This document shows positions 23,732 through 32,560 of a stretch of 45,134 bases of DNA, piece after piece. The notes under the pieces are model-generated. The model was given only the letters and a program-made list of their open reading frames with translations. It ran no database searches and had not been told where the DNA came from. The position numbers and the translations under genes are program-made. This stretch comes from Spirochaetales bacterium. Lineage in GTDB: Bacteria; Spirochaetota; Spirochaetia; UBA9216. The stretch is taken from NCBI GenBank assembly GCA_003245835.1, contig QKCC01000193.1:1-45134 (forward strand). Direction: 5' to 3'. The stretch's first letter is position 1. Each line of letters begins with the position of its first letter.

Positions 23732-25465
23732 TTACTCAGCTTCATCAGAGAGCAGATCCGCAATATTATAAAATTCTTCCATGCAGATAATAAACGCATC
23801 CACTACATCCGGATCAAAATGGCTGCCTTTTTCTTTCAGAATCAGGTCGGCCGCTTCCTGATGCGTAAGAGCTGTTTTATAGGGACGTTCATTTATCAGC
23901 GCGTCATACACATCGGCAAGCGCTACAATTCTGGCGGACAGAGGGATAGCATCACCCTTCAGCCCTTCGGGGTAGCCCGAACCGTCCCACCTTTCGTGGT
24001 GATATGAAGCTACCTCTTTGCCTATGGTCAGAAAGGACTTGTACCCGAGGTTTTTATCGATGACTGTAAGAGCATCACCGCCCATCGATGAATGGTTTTT
24101 CATCACATCAAATTCTGCAACCGTCAGCTTGCCGGCCTTAAGCAGGATTGAATCTTCAATACCGACTTTTCCAATATCATGAAGAATAGAAGACATCGAC
24201 AGGTCTTCAATATATTCATCTGTAATATAATTCTCATACTTAGGCAGGCGCTTAAGCGTTCCGGCGAGGATCCTGGTGTACTGCTTGATCCGTTCGAGAT
24301 GTTCGCCCGTACAGTGGTCCCGGAATTCAGTCAGCTTTGCGAACCCCATTATTGCCGCCGCTTGCGTCTCTTTTATCTGGTAGATTGACTCTTCAAGCTG
24401 TTTTTCAAGCCGCACCCTTGCGGTAAGATCCTTTTCAAGCACAAAAAGCGCGAACATGCCTTCACCGCTCAAATCAACAATGTAGTATGTTACATATGTA
24501 TAAAGCTGTTCGCCGTCTTTTGTCCTGCGGGGAACGCCTATTTCAATGTGCTTGCCCCCGCTGGATTCAGCGGTTTTAATAAGTTCGGTTATATTCGGCC
24601 GGTTCTTTCCTGCAGAAAAATATTCATCATAGGGAACCCCAAGAAGTTCTTCTCGCGACCAGCCGTACATCGCTTCGGCCGAGCTGTTCATATTAACGAC
24701 ATTCCCCACTTCATCGACTATTACAATCGACGACGCAAAATTCTCAAACAGCCTGTTGTAATTTGTCTGACTCGCTTCGAGCTGGGCTTTCAGAAGCGAC
24801 TCACGCGACAGATCCTGAAAGTGTGCAGTAAAACCGGTGAGTTCAAATTTCTTATCAAAATGGGGCCATATTGTTTCATAAAAACGGATCTGCCTGCCGT
24901 CTTTGGTGCACAGAGAAACACACTGGTTCAGCTGCTTTTTCGACATAACCAGCTCTCTGAGCCTGTACTTGAAAGCATCATCCTCGGCATAAAATACGGC
25001 GGCATCCAGGTCTTTACAGCTCCAGCCTAAAAGGCGCTCTACAGCCGGGTTAACGGCTACTACGCTGCCGTTCAGCTCAAACGACACCACCGGATCCGCA
25101 AGGTTATAATAAAGATGCTTTGATACGTCGCCGGCCCAGGGTGCAAGAACGGTTTCCTCGTACGGCTCTATATTAACAAACAGATCCTCGAGGTTTTCAC
25201 CCTGACGAATATACGAATACTTTACCCGACGGGTATTGCCGTCGGATGTTTTGATTTCCGCAGTATGCTCAAGTGCGCTGCCGTTGTTAAAACTGAAGGC
25301 ATCCAGAAAAAGTTTCTGGTTTTCAAGAATCTCTTCTATAGTCCAGCCGGTCAGCTCTGTACATTTCTCGTTGACAAATTTTATTCTGCCGGCAGAGTTT
25401 ACCAGAAAAAGCCCCTCGGATGAGTTCTCAAATATTTTCAGATAGAAGTTCCAGTTATCAGTCAT
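23732..25465 (-). CDS. PAS-domain HD-GYP protein (c-di-GMP phosphodiesterase type)
   Basis: 577 residues, soluble. Three PAS-like domains at about 5-105, 120-225 and 238-350 are followed by a helical linker and an HD-GYP domain at about 365-565. The catalytic motifs are canonical: SILHDIGKVGI for the HD pair and HHERWDGSGYP for the GYP motif. HD-GYP enzymes hydrolyse c-di-GMP. The PAS domains may sense redox state, ligand or light. It is 48 bp downstream of the cNMP-binding/ATPase gene on the same strand and is probably the last gene of that unit; ptsN downstream has its own promoter. Confidence 0.92.
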   Translation of the reverse strand: MTDNWNFYLKIFENSSEGLFLVNSAGRIKFVNEKCTELTGWTIEEILENQKLFLDAFSFNNGSALEHTAEIKTSDGNTRRVKYSYIRQGENLEDLFVNIEPYEETVLAPWAGDVSKHLYYNLADPVVSFELNGSVVAVNPAVERLLGWSCKDLDAAVFYAEDDAFKYRLRELVMSKKQLNQCVSLCTKDGRQIRFYETIWPHFDKKFELTGFTAHFQDLSRESLLKAQLEASQTNYNRLFENFASSIVIVDEVGNVVNMNSSAEAMYGWSREELLGVPYDEYFSAGKNRPNITELIKTAESSGGKHIEIGVPRRTKDGEQLYTYVTYYIVDLSGEGMFALFVLEKDLTARVRLEKQLEESIYQIKETQAAAIMGFAKLTEFRDHCTGEHLERIKQYTRILAGTLKRLPKYENYITDEYIEDLSMSSILHDIGKVGIEDSILLKAGKLTVAEFDVMKNHSSMGGDALTVIDKNLGYKSFLTIGKEVASYHHERWDGSGYPEGLKGDAIPLSARIVALADVYDALINERPYKTALTHQEAADLILKEKGSHFDPDVVDAFIICMEEFYNIADLLSDEAE

Positions 25466-25513
25466 TCAGCTCAATTTCCAGTCGGGCCTCTGCTGCCGCA
25501 TAAGCCTGTATTG

Positions 25514-26836
25514 TTAACAGTTTGTTTCGAGTTTATTAACCCTCTCAGTCAGCTTTGCATTCTGCTCATTTGACCGCGCCAGCCGCCTGGCAAGAAGCCT
25601 TGAGAGGAAGATGCCGTAATACGGATAATCCCTGACAAGGGTGACAAATGCTTTTCTGCTGATCTTGATCAGCTTACCGTTATCTGCAGCCTTAATCGTT
25701 CCGTTCCGCTGGTTACTCAGCAGAAACGACATTTCTCCCATGAATATATCATTCTGGCTGAGTTCGCCTACTCTCTTTCGCCGGTGGTATACATAATATT
25801 TTCCGGACACGATGTAATAGAGATAGTCGCTTGCCTCCCCTTCCCTGAAAATAATATCGTTGCGTTTGACCTGAAGGATTTCTTCCTTCCGGAACCTGAT
25901 CGGAAAGGGCTGCTGTTCCTGCTCTTCATGTTCAATCGTTATTGTGACCTGGTTTCCTGTTTTGTTATACGAGATCTCTTTTGACAGCTGCCTGGCCATC
26001 CGGATTCCCCTGCCGTGCAGTGAGTAGTCATCCTGGTTGCGCAGCTTTTCCTGAAGCGCTTCGACATCAAAACCTTCACCTTCGTCCCTGATTATATACT
26101 TTGTGTGGTCCGCCCTTGTTTCCCATTCCAAACGCACCATTTTCTGGGCGATCCTTTTGATTCTGCATTTTTCGGCTACAAGCTCGACTACGCTGCCGCC
26201 GTTTAGCATGAAGTCTGTTTTCTCATCATAGCTTACACCGCAGTTTCCGTGTTCGATTCCGTTCACAATCAGCTCGGCAAGGACAAGCTGAAGGTGCATT
26301 TTTTTATCGGAACTGATATTCCCTGACTGGGCAAGACTCGTAGCGGCAATACCGGCATAGATTGGAACAGCAAGAATATCGTTGGGGATCATGAAGGAAC
26401 CGGAGGAACTTTCCATAATCTTGGAAGCGAAGCCGCGCTGAAAAATAACCTGGTAGTTGTCACGGATTATTTCAACGCTCTTCATCAGGTGCGATCTTAT
26501 CCGGTAGCTGTTCAGCAGGGTAAGAATATTTACCTTCTTGAGCTTCTCGAGCAGTTCATCCTCGTCAACGTCTCCCTGATCATACAAGCCGATTATTCCG
26601 AAATAATGCAGCCATGCGTCCTCTTCAAGTCTTTTAATAAGCGATTCCAGCGGAATTACCGGATCTGAAAAATTTATTACAACAATCTCGGGAAGTTCAT
26701 AATTAATAAATTCGTATATTTCATCTTCATTTGTAATAAATACCAGCTTATAGGATTTTGATTCCCATAGCTCATAGGCTTCATTTATTGTTTGATTCAG
26801 CTTTTTGTCCGAGCTGATAATTCCAAGCACTTTCAT
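25514..26836 (-). CDS. Receiver-like / RsbW-type ATPase / cyclic-nucleotide-binding fusion
   Basis: 440 residues. The N-terminal ~115 residues look like a degenerate receiver. A HATPase_c domain of the RsbW/SpoIIAB class follows at about 165-305, with N box LAELIVNGIEHGNCG, G1 box RDEGEGFD and G2 box HGRGIRMA. The C-terminal ~110 residues form a cNMP-binding domain (FREGEASDYLYYIVSGKYYVY, then GEMSFLLSNQRNGTIKA, with the phosphate-cassette Gly-Glu and Arg in place). I infer a protein whose anti-sigma-like kinase or ATP-binding activity is gated by cAMP or cGMP, receiving signals from the cyclases in this window. The start overlaps the upstream HD-GYP stop (ATGA), so translation is coupled. 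Confidence 0.85.
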   Translation of the reverse strand: MKVLGIISSDKKLNQTINEAYELWESKSYKLVFITNEDEIYEFINYELPEIVVINFSDPVIPLESLIKRLEEDAWLHYFGIIGLYDQGDVDEDELLEKLKKVNILTLLNSYRIRSHLMKSVEIIRDNYQVIFQRGFASKIMESSSGSFMIPNDILAVPIYAGIAATSLAQSGNISSDKKMHLQLVLAELIVNGIEHGNCGVSYDEKTDFMLNGGSVVELVAEKCRIKRIAQKMVRLEWETRADHTKYIIRDEGEGFDVEALQEKLRNQDDYSLHGRGIRMARQLSKEISYNKTGNQVTITIEHEEQEQQPFPIRFRKEEILQVKRNDIIFREGEASDYLYYIVSGKYYVYHRRKRVGELSQNDIFMGEMSFLLSNQRNGTIKAADNGKLIKISRKAFVTLVRDYPYYGIFLSRLLARRLARSNEQNAKLTERVNKLETNC

Positions 26837-28689
26837 TGATCGACTCCAAATTCATATATCTTTTTATCAATAAAAACATCTACAATATCTCTATCGAGAT
26901 GGTTATTTTCAGCATCTTCAAGAAGAATTTTTAATGCAGTCTGAGCAGACAGCGCTTTTTTATACGGTCTGTCATTTGCGGTCAAAGCGTCATAGATATC
27001 CGCTACCGCCATAATTCTGGTTGTAAGCCGAATATCATCCGCCGAAATGCCGTCAGGGTAGCCGGTGCCGTCCATCCGCTCGTGGTGCCCGCGCGCGATC
27101 GTCGGAAGCTGTTTCAGGCTGCTCGTCCAGGGAATATTCTGCAGAAAGTCGGTTGAATGTTCAACATGCGATTCGATTTCCTTTCGTTCCTTCTGAGTAA
27201 GGCTGCCCCTTTTTATATTTAAAAGCTCATATTCTTCTGCTGTAAGCCAGGGAGCCTGCCGTCCCTCCGGATCGGTATAAGTTTTTTCACTGTATATTTT
27301 CAGCACATCTGCAAAATTCTCAGTCTTAATACTGGGTTCATTCAGTGAAATTATGCTTTCGAGGGCCTTATCAAGTTCCGCTGCTTCATCCTTAAACCTG
27401 CGTTCATCCCTGTGCGCAACGTAATCGAGCTCGATGCATTTTCTGATGTACCCGAACCGCATTTTTATAATATCGAGATCTTTAGGGTAGAGTTTCTTCG
27501 CCTTGACGAGGACCGCCTCGCGGACACCTACTTTTCCGAAATCATGCAGAAGCCCGGCATACCGAAGTTCCTTTAGCTGATCTTCCGAGAAATTCACGCC
27601 TGCAAATTTGCCTTCGGTTATTCCGTTTATAGCCTTAGCAGTCTCAACGGAGTAGATTGCAACCCTGCTTGAATGACCGCTGGTTGTAGGGTCCCGCGAT
27701 TCAATCGCCTTTACCGAAGCAGCTACAAAACCTTCGAACAGGGTCTCAATTTCGTTGTATAGAATATTGTTCTCAAGCGATACCGCAGCCTGGGAAGCAA
27801 GCGACAGTACAATTTGTTCATCTTCACTGTCGAACGGCTCTACATAACTCTCAACATCTCCAGCGGTATTCAGTTTTTTAGTGAAACACCTCTTGCGATT
27901 AATCAGCTGAACTACGCCGATGATATTCTCGAGGTGGTCTATCATCGGAACAGTAAGGATGCTGCAGCTCCGGTAGCCTGTGTCTATATCGTAACTGTTG
28001 TTAAAACTGTATGGTTTTGCATCGGGAATCGCGTAGGCATCGGGGATATTCAGAACTTCCGACGTTGTGGCTACGTAGCCTGCAATCGACTTTTTGTTCA
28101 GCGGCATCCTGAATTCGGTAAAATCGCTCGGGTTGGAATCATTATGTGAAATCTTGAAAAGAAGGTTCTTTTCTTCAGAGCCGTCGATATTCTCAAGAAG
28201 ATACAGACTGCCGGCATCGGCCCGCGTGATCTGTCTTATTTTAAAGAGGATGTCGTCCAGAAGCTTATCGTTTTCCCTCTCTGCCGACAGGGCAATACCA
28301 ATCGAAAGGAGCTCGCGGTTCAGGCTGACCGCCTTCTCATATTCGATACTCCTTAGACGGTTTCTTTTGTAGCTTTCTATACAATGTTCGAAAGCATCCG
28401 GCTGATCGGATTTTACGTACTCAATGACAAGCTCGTCGGCCCCGGACTGATCCTGCTTCAAGTCGGTGTAAACCACTACTATCGAATCCGGCCCTGCCCC
28501 CCTGGCTGCAAGCAGGTCCCTGTTCTTTTTATAAAAACCAAAATCACAGATGATGAGATAAAGAGCACCGCAATCTTCAGCGCTGAAGCCTTCGGCGGAT
28601 TCGATAGTCTTTATATCATTTGAACCGCTGCCGGCTGAGAATAATTGCTCCGGTACACCCGGTGTCCTATAAAGGAGCATCCTTTCCAT
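26833..28689 (-). CDS. GAF-domain HD-GYP protein with an insertion in the HD domain
   Basis: 618 residues. The N-terminal ~110 residues are receiver-like but degenerate; a GAF domain lies at about 120-310 and the HD-GYP domain at about 325-605. Catalytic motifs are intact: GLLHDFGKVGV and GHHERMDGTGYP. About 115 residues separate the HD segment from the LTQKERKEIESHVEHS helix, where canonical members have only a few, so a helical insert splits the domain. The likely reaction is c-di-GMP hydrolysis. The gene overlaps the transglutaminase-TPR gene by 23 bp upstream and the ATPase/cNMP gene by 4 bp downstream. An alternative ATG at 28680 would shorten it by three residues. Confidence 0.88.
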   Translation of the reverse strand: MERMLLYRTPGVPEQLFSAGSGSNDIKTIESAEGFSAEDCGALYLIICDFGFYKKNRDLLAARGAGPDSIVVVYTDLKQDQSGADELVIEYVKSDQPDAFEHCIESYKRNRLRSIEYEKAVSLNRELLSIGIALSAERENDKLLDDILFKIRQITRADAGSLYLLENIDGSEEKNLLFKISHNDSNPSDFTEFRMPLNKKSIAGYVATTSEVLNIPDAYAIPDAKPYSFNNSYDIDTGYRSCSILTVPMIDHLENIIGVVQLINRKRCFTKKLNTAGDVESYVEPFDSEDEQIVLSLASQAAVSLENNILYNEIETLFEGFVAASVKAIESRDPTTSGHSSRVAIYSVETAKAINGITEGKFAGVNFSEDQLKELRYAGLLHDFGKVGVREAVLVKAKKLYPKDLDIIKMRFGYIRKCIELDYVAHRDERRFKDEAAELDKALESIISLNEPSIKTENFADVLKIYSEKTYTDPEGRQAPWLTAEEYELLNIKRGSLTQKERKEIESHVEHSTDFLQNIPWTSSLKQLPTIARGHHERMDGTGYPDGISADDIRLTTRIMAVADIYDALTANDRPYKKALSAQTALKILLEDAENNHLDRDIVDVFIDKKIYEFGVDQ

Positions 28690-31600
28690 CTGATATTGTG
28701 AACAACCTCTGCTTTAATTCAGCCGTAAAAGCTGATATTTTTGCCGGGGAATTCAAGCCGTCCTCAACCTCGATCGAAATGAGTACCTCACCGCTATCGC
28801 TGTCGACTACTGAAAACAAAACACCCCTATCCTGTTTATCGGCAGCTGCGAGTCTATATCTGTAATCATAATCATCAATATTTTTTGAAATATCGAAACC
28901 AGATCGCCTCAGATTCATCTTAAGCAAAAACCCGGGTTTAAAATCCAGCTCGAGCGGAAAGCGCAGACCCTCACGGACGAAGGCCCCCGGATTAATTCTG
29001 TACAGCCGGGCAGCGAAATCTGCAGCTGCAGCAGGCTGCTTCCTGCTGTTAAGTCTGATCAGTTCCGTCAGCGCTTCAGAAATCTGAAGCCGTTCCCAGA
29101 CCGGATCCAGTTGTTCGATCGCCTGCAGCAGAAGCGAAGAATCACGCTCCAGCCTTCCGCGCTCAAGAAGATACGACCCCTTCGATTCAGGAGCAACCTC
29201 TGTCTCAAACTGTTCAGACCTTAAAAGATACCTGCCGGCGGCATGCTCATAGTCTTCATTGGCTATATAAAAAGCCCAGGCTGCATCAAGTAGGTTTCCG
29301 TGCAATTCATTCGACCGGCCGACATTATAGGAAGCTCCCCGGTACCTGCGTTCATGATACCAGCCCAGACATTTGTACCGGATCATTTTCAATACCGAGC
29401 TGAACCTGCCGAAACCGGAAGCCGGGCTGAAACGTTCCCTCCTTGTCATTCCTTCGTAAATGTCCATTAAAAGCCGGTCGGTCTCCATTCTGTGCCGGTC
29501 CGGGTCCACCCCGAAATAATACATCCAGGAATCATCACCGTGTTTCAGTACTTCCTGTATATGCGCCAGGGCTTCATCCAGAAGCCCGAATGTCAGGTAT
29601 AGATCAGCCTGTCCCATAAGCGCGAGGGGTGTCGGATCAATTGTATAAGCCTGCTCAAAATTCATGAACGCGGTATCAAAATCCATCCTTCCGAGGAAGA
29701 TTTCGGCCCTCGAAATATAGCCTGGAGCCCGCTCACCCGTCTCAATCGATTTATCTGTATATTCAAGAGCCTTGTCGAAGTTGTAGAAACCGTGCTCAAG
29801 AAGCGACAGGTTGTAATATGATACCGATGCGAAATAATTCCAGCCCTTCTCAACTGCCATATTTATGGACTGAAGATAGTATTTTTCGGCATTCGCGTAG
29901 TCATACATCCCTGAATAAACCGTTCCAAGAGTCATGAAGAGAATCGGGGAATCACTGTAAATACTGACGGCTCCAAGCAGCAGTTCCTCGGCTTTTGAAA
30001 GCCTGAATGTTTTGAAATACATCCAGCCGAGGTCAGCGAGCGCATCATAGTGGTCCGGAACAATCCCGAGAAGTGACTCAAGCGTCTTTATTGACTGTTC
30101 ATCCAGGTTCAGCAGTCCTTCGGCGACAGATTTCTGGTAGAGAATATCAGGATTACCGGCATCGAGCGCCAGGGCTTTTTCATACTGATCCAGGGCAAGG
30201 TTGTAAAGTTCACGGTCAGCATACAGATCTCCCTCAGCCATGTGCAGTTCCCAGCTGTCCGGGAAAAGCGAGATCCCTTCTTTCAGCAGCTTCAGCGCAG
30301 CTTCATAATTTTCAGCATCCTGTTCACGGCCGGCCAGATCGAGGTAGGTTCCGGCATCGTAGGACCGAGCCTGTTCGCCGGCTTCATCCACGGACTGGGC
30401 TCCCGCCGGGCGCGGTGACAGCATCAGCATCAGGCTGAAAACCAATATCACTGCCCCCAAGGGGACCTTTTTCATCCGGAACCTTAAAAACGGAAAAAGG
30501 ACTGCCGACAGCCTTTTAGTCACCGGCAGCTTCCTGTAACCGGCCTTGAAAGTGATGCAGACCTTAAAAGCCTCAGCCCTGGACCGGGCATCCATTCCCG
30601 CCGCGAAAACACTCTGAAGGTAGACTTCTGCTACCCGTAAAAAGCCTTCGCAGAAGTACTTTTCCGCCCTTTCAGCATGCTCAAGCACCGATTCGCCCCT
30701 TCGGCGTCCGCATCCGAAAACCCCGGAAAGCCTCCGGCTTTTTCGATAACAGGCGGAAATCCTTGACTCAAAGCTTCCAATCCGCAGCCTGATAATTTCA
30801 CGCAGATGAAAACCTGCAATATATAGCAGGTAAACCGCAAGAATTACCAGGCCCGGCTTCAGCCGAAAAAATCGAAAAACAGACCGAAGTGCAGAACCAA
30901 TCAGGCTTTTTCCCGATGTAACATCGTCCCGAAGCCCGGCTGTTTCAACCGTGTAGTCATTCGCGAATATTTCCTCTACAAGCGAGGAGTATTCACTGCT
31001 GTCGAGTGTTCCGAACTCAAGCTCTTCGCCGGGCGCAAGCCGGTCGGTGGTCGGATCGAACTCAATCCAGCCGTACCCTTCGAACGGGACCTCTACCCAG
31101 GCATGCGCCATGTCTTCCCTTACAGGATACACATTCAGTATGCCGCTCTGCGGGTCAATAAAAAACCCTGCAGCTACCCTCGCCGGAATTCCGATACTCC
31201 TGCACATCAGCGCCATCGAGAAAGCAAAATATGAACAGTAGCCCTTCTTTGTCTCGAAAAGAAAATGGTGCAGCTGGTTGCCGTCGGAAGCCACTCCCGG
31301 TTTCAGAGAATAATAATAGCGGTCATGCAGATAGAACATGATAGCGACGACCTTATCGTAGGACATCTCGAGCCCTTCGGTTACTTCTTCCGCCAGCTTC
31401 CTGATCTCTTCGTCCCCCCCGTATTCCGTATAGAAGTTTTTCAGCTCCGGAGACATACTCAGGATCGGGGTTTCAGGAAGCTCCCAAGAAGGCTGTTCGA
31501 CAGTCATTGAAACAACCCGGTAGTTCCTCAGAAAGGAAGAACCATGCCAATTCGTAAGCGGGCTGACGCTTACGGGATAATTCATCGCAATCAGCGATGA

Positions 31601-32560
31601 AGGATCAAAATTAACGATAAAATATTCCTGTTCCGATTCTATGCGCTTCTCATAGCTTTCCGTCCTCAGGGTAACCTGTGCGGCAGGCACAGTCAGAGGC
31701 TGTTCGGCCTCGCCGGGCCCCCGCTCAACAAAGAAGCCGCGTTCAGGCTTGTAGCCGGAAAGGTAGAACCGGCGCAGATATACAGAATTCAGGTAGCCGG
31801 TATTCCGCAGCAGCAGAACAAGATCGTTGTCCATACTGATTTCGGTCTCCAGCCTGACGTAGTCGGAAAAATCAAACCTGAAAAGTGTCGGCTGCATCAG
31901 TCCGCCGCCGTCTTTGGAAGCCCCCTCGGAGTAGGCCCCGAAGATGATAAAAACAGTCAGAAGGAACAGCGGAACAACCGCCGCAAGAAACGAAAGCAGC
32001 CCTGTCTTTTTCCTGTCTGCCGAAAAACAGAAAAGCAGGATGCTTACCTGAACCAGAAAGAACAGAATACTGAAAATTGTCAGTATTCCTGGGTGCGGAA
32101 ATACGGTCAGATTGTAATGCGCCTGGTTCCACAGCAGCAGGCAGAAGATCCCGGAATTGATTATCATTTCCGCCGGAATAAATCCGGGGCGGCGGGCCGA
32201 CATGAAAAAAATGAAGCAGAGGTATACTGCCGCCGGGAAGACAGGAAAAAATCCCGAATCAAAACTGAAAAAGAAAAAATCCAGAACAGTGCTGTCGACT
32301 GCTCCGCTGACTGCGCGGACAACAAGGAACATAACAGCTCGGACCAGAATAAATGCAGCAGCGAACATAACTACCGCTGCAGGTGCCCTGAGCCTTAATC
32401 TTTCAAAAACCAGCCCGGCTGCGACTGCTGCCGCCGATGCCGCCGCGGCAAACCCCGCAGACAAAATGTCCGACAGGTGGCTGTACAGCAGAAACACAAG
32501 CATAGCCGACGAAAGAATTCTGAGCAGCAGTTGAACAGGACTCTTATATCTTGTAGACAC
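28667..32560 (-). CDS. Membrane transglutaminase-like protein fused to periplasmic TPR domain
   Basis: 1297 residues starting at GTG (32560) with AAGGGGG upstream. The first ~210 residues hold about six membrane segments. A periplasmic transglutaminase-like domain follows, with the triad Cys442 (KKGYCSYF), His486 (DMAHAWVEV) and Asp502 (WIEFDPT), as in TgpA/DUF3488 proteins that sit with MoxR and DUF58. A membrane segment (about 557-577) returns the chain to the cytoplasm for about 110 residues. A signal-like segment starting at Met696 (MKKVPLGAVILVF ... AGAQS) crosses again, followed by TPR repeats (about 720-1100) and a C-terminal domain. A separate start at Met696 (ATG 30475, AAGG seven bases upstream) could also make the TPR part alone. 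Natural TgpA proteins lack this TPR half, so this is a fusion or a read-through of two once-separate genes. Confidence 0.85.
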   Translation of the reverse strand: MSTRYKSPVQLLLRILSSAMLVFLLYSHLSDILSAGFAAAASAAAVAAGLVFERLRLRAPAAVVMFAAAFILVRAVMFLVVRAVSGAVDSTVLDFFFFSFDSGFFPVFPAAVYLCFIFFMSARRPGFIPAEMIINSGIFCLLLWNQAHYNLTVFPHPGILTIFSILFFLVQVSILLFCFSADRKKTGLLSFLAAVVPLFLLTVFIIFGAYSEGASKDGGGLMQPTLFRFDFSDYVRLETEISMDNDLVLLLRNTGYLNSVYLRRFYLSGYKPERGFFVERGPGEAEQPLTVPAAQVTLRTESYEKRIESEQEYFIVNFDPSSLIAMNYPVSVSPLTNWHGSSFLRNYRVVSMTVEQPSWELPETPILSMSPELKNFYTEYGGDEEIRKLAEEVTEGLEMSYDKVVAIMFYLHDRYYYSLKPGVASDGNQLHHFLFETKKGYCSYFAFSMALMCRSIGIPARVAAGFFIDPQSGILNVYPVREDMAHAWVEVPFEGYGWIEFDPTTDRLAPGEELEFGTLDSSEYSSLVEEIFANDYTVETAGLRDDVTSGKSLIGSALRSVFRFFRLKPGLVILAVYLLYIAGFHLREIIRLRIGSFESRISACYRKSRRLSGVFGCGRRRGESVLEHAERAEKYFCEGFLRVAEVYLQSVFAAGMDARSRAEAFKVCITFKAGYRKLPVTKRLSAVLFPFLRFRMKKVPLGAVILVFSLMLMLSPRPAGAQSVDEAGEQARSYDAGTYLDLAGREQDAENYEAALKLLKEGISLFPDSWELHMAEGDLYADRELYNLALDQYEKALALDAGNPDILYQKSVAEGLLNLDEQSIKTLESLLGIVPDHYDALADLGWMYFKTFRLSKAEELLLGAVSIYSDSPILFMTLGTVYSGMYDYANAEKYYLQSINMAVEKGWNYFASVSYYNLSLLEHGFYNFDKALEYTDKSIETGERAPGYISRAEIFLGRMDFDTAFMNFEQAYTIDPTPLALMGQADLYLTFGLLDEALAHIQEVLKHGDDSWMYYFGVDPDRHRMETDRLLMDIYEGMTRRERFSPASGFGRFSSVLKMIRYKCLGWYHERRYRGASYNVGRSNELHGNLLDAAWAFYIANEDYEHAAGRYLLRSEQFETEVAPESKGSYLLERGRLERDSSLLLQAIEQLDPVWERLQISEALTELIRLNSRKQPAAAADFAARLYRINPGAFVREGLRFPLELDFKPGFLLKMNLRRSGFDISKNIDDYDYRYRLAAADKQDRGVLFSVVDSDSGEVLISIEVEDGLNSPAKISAFTAELKQRLFTISDGKDAPL

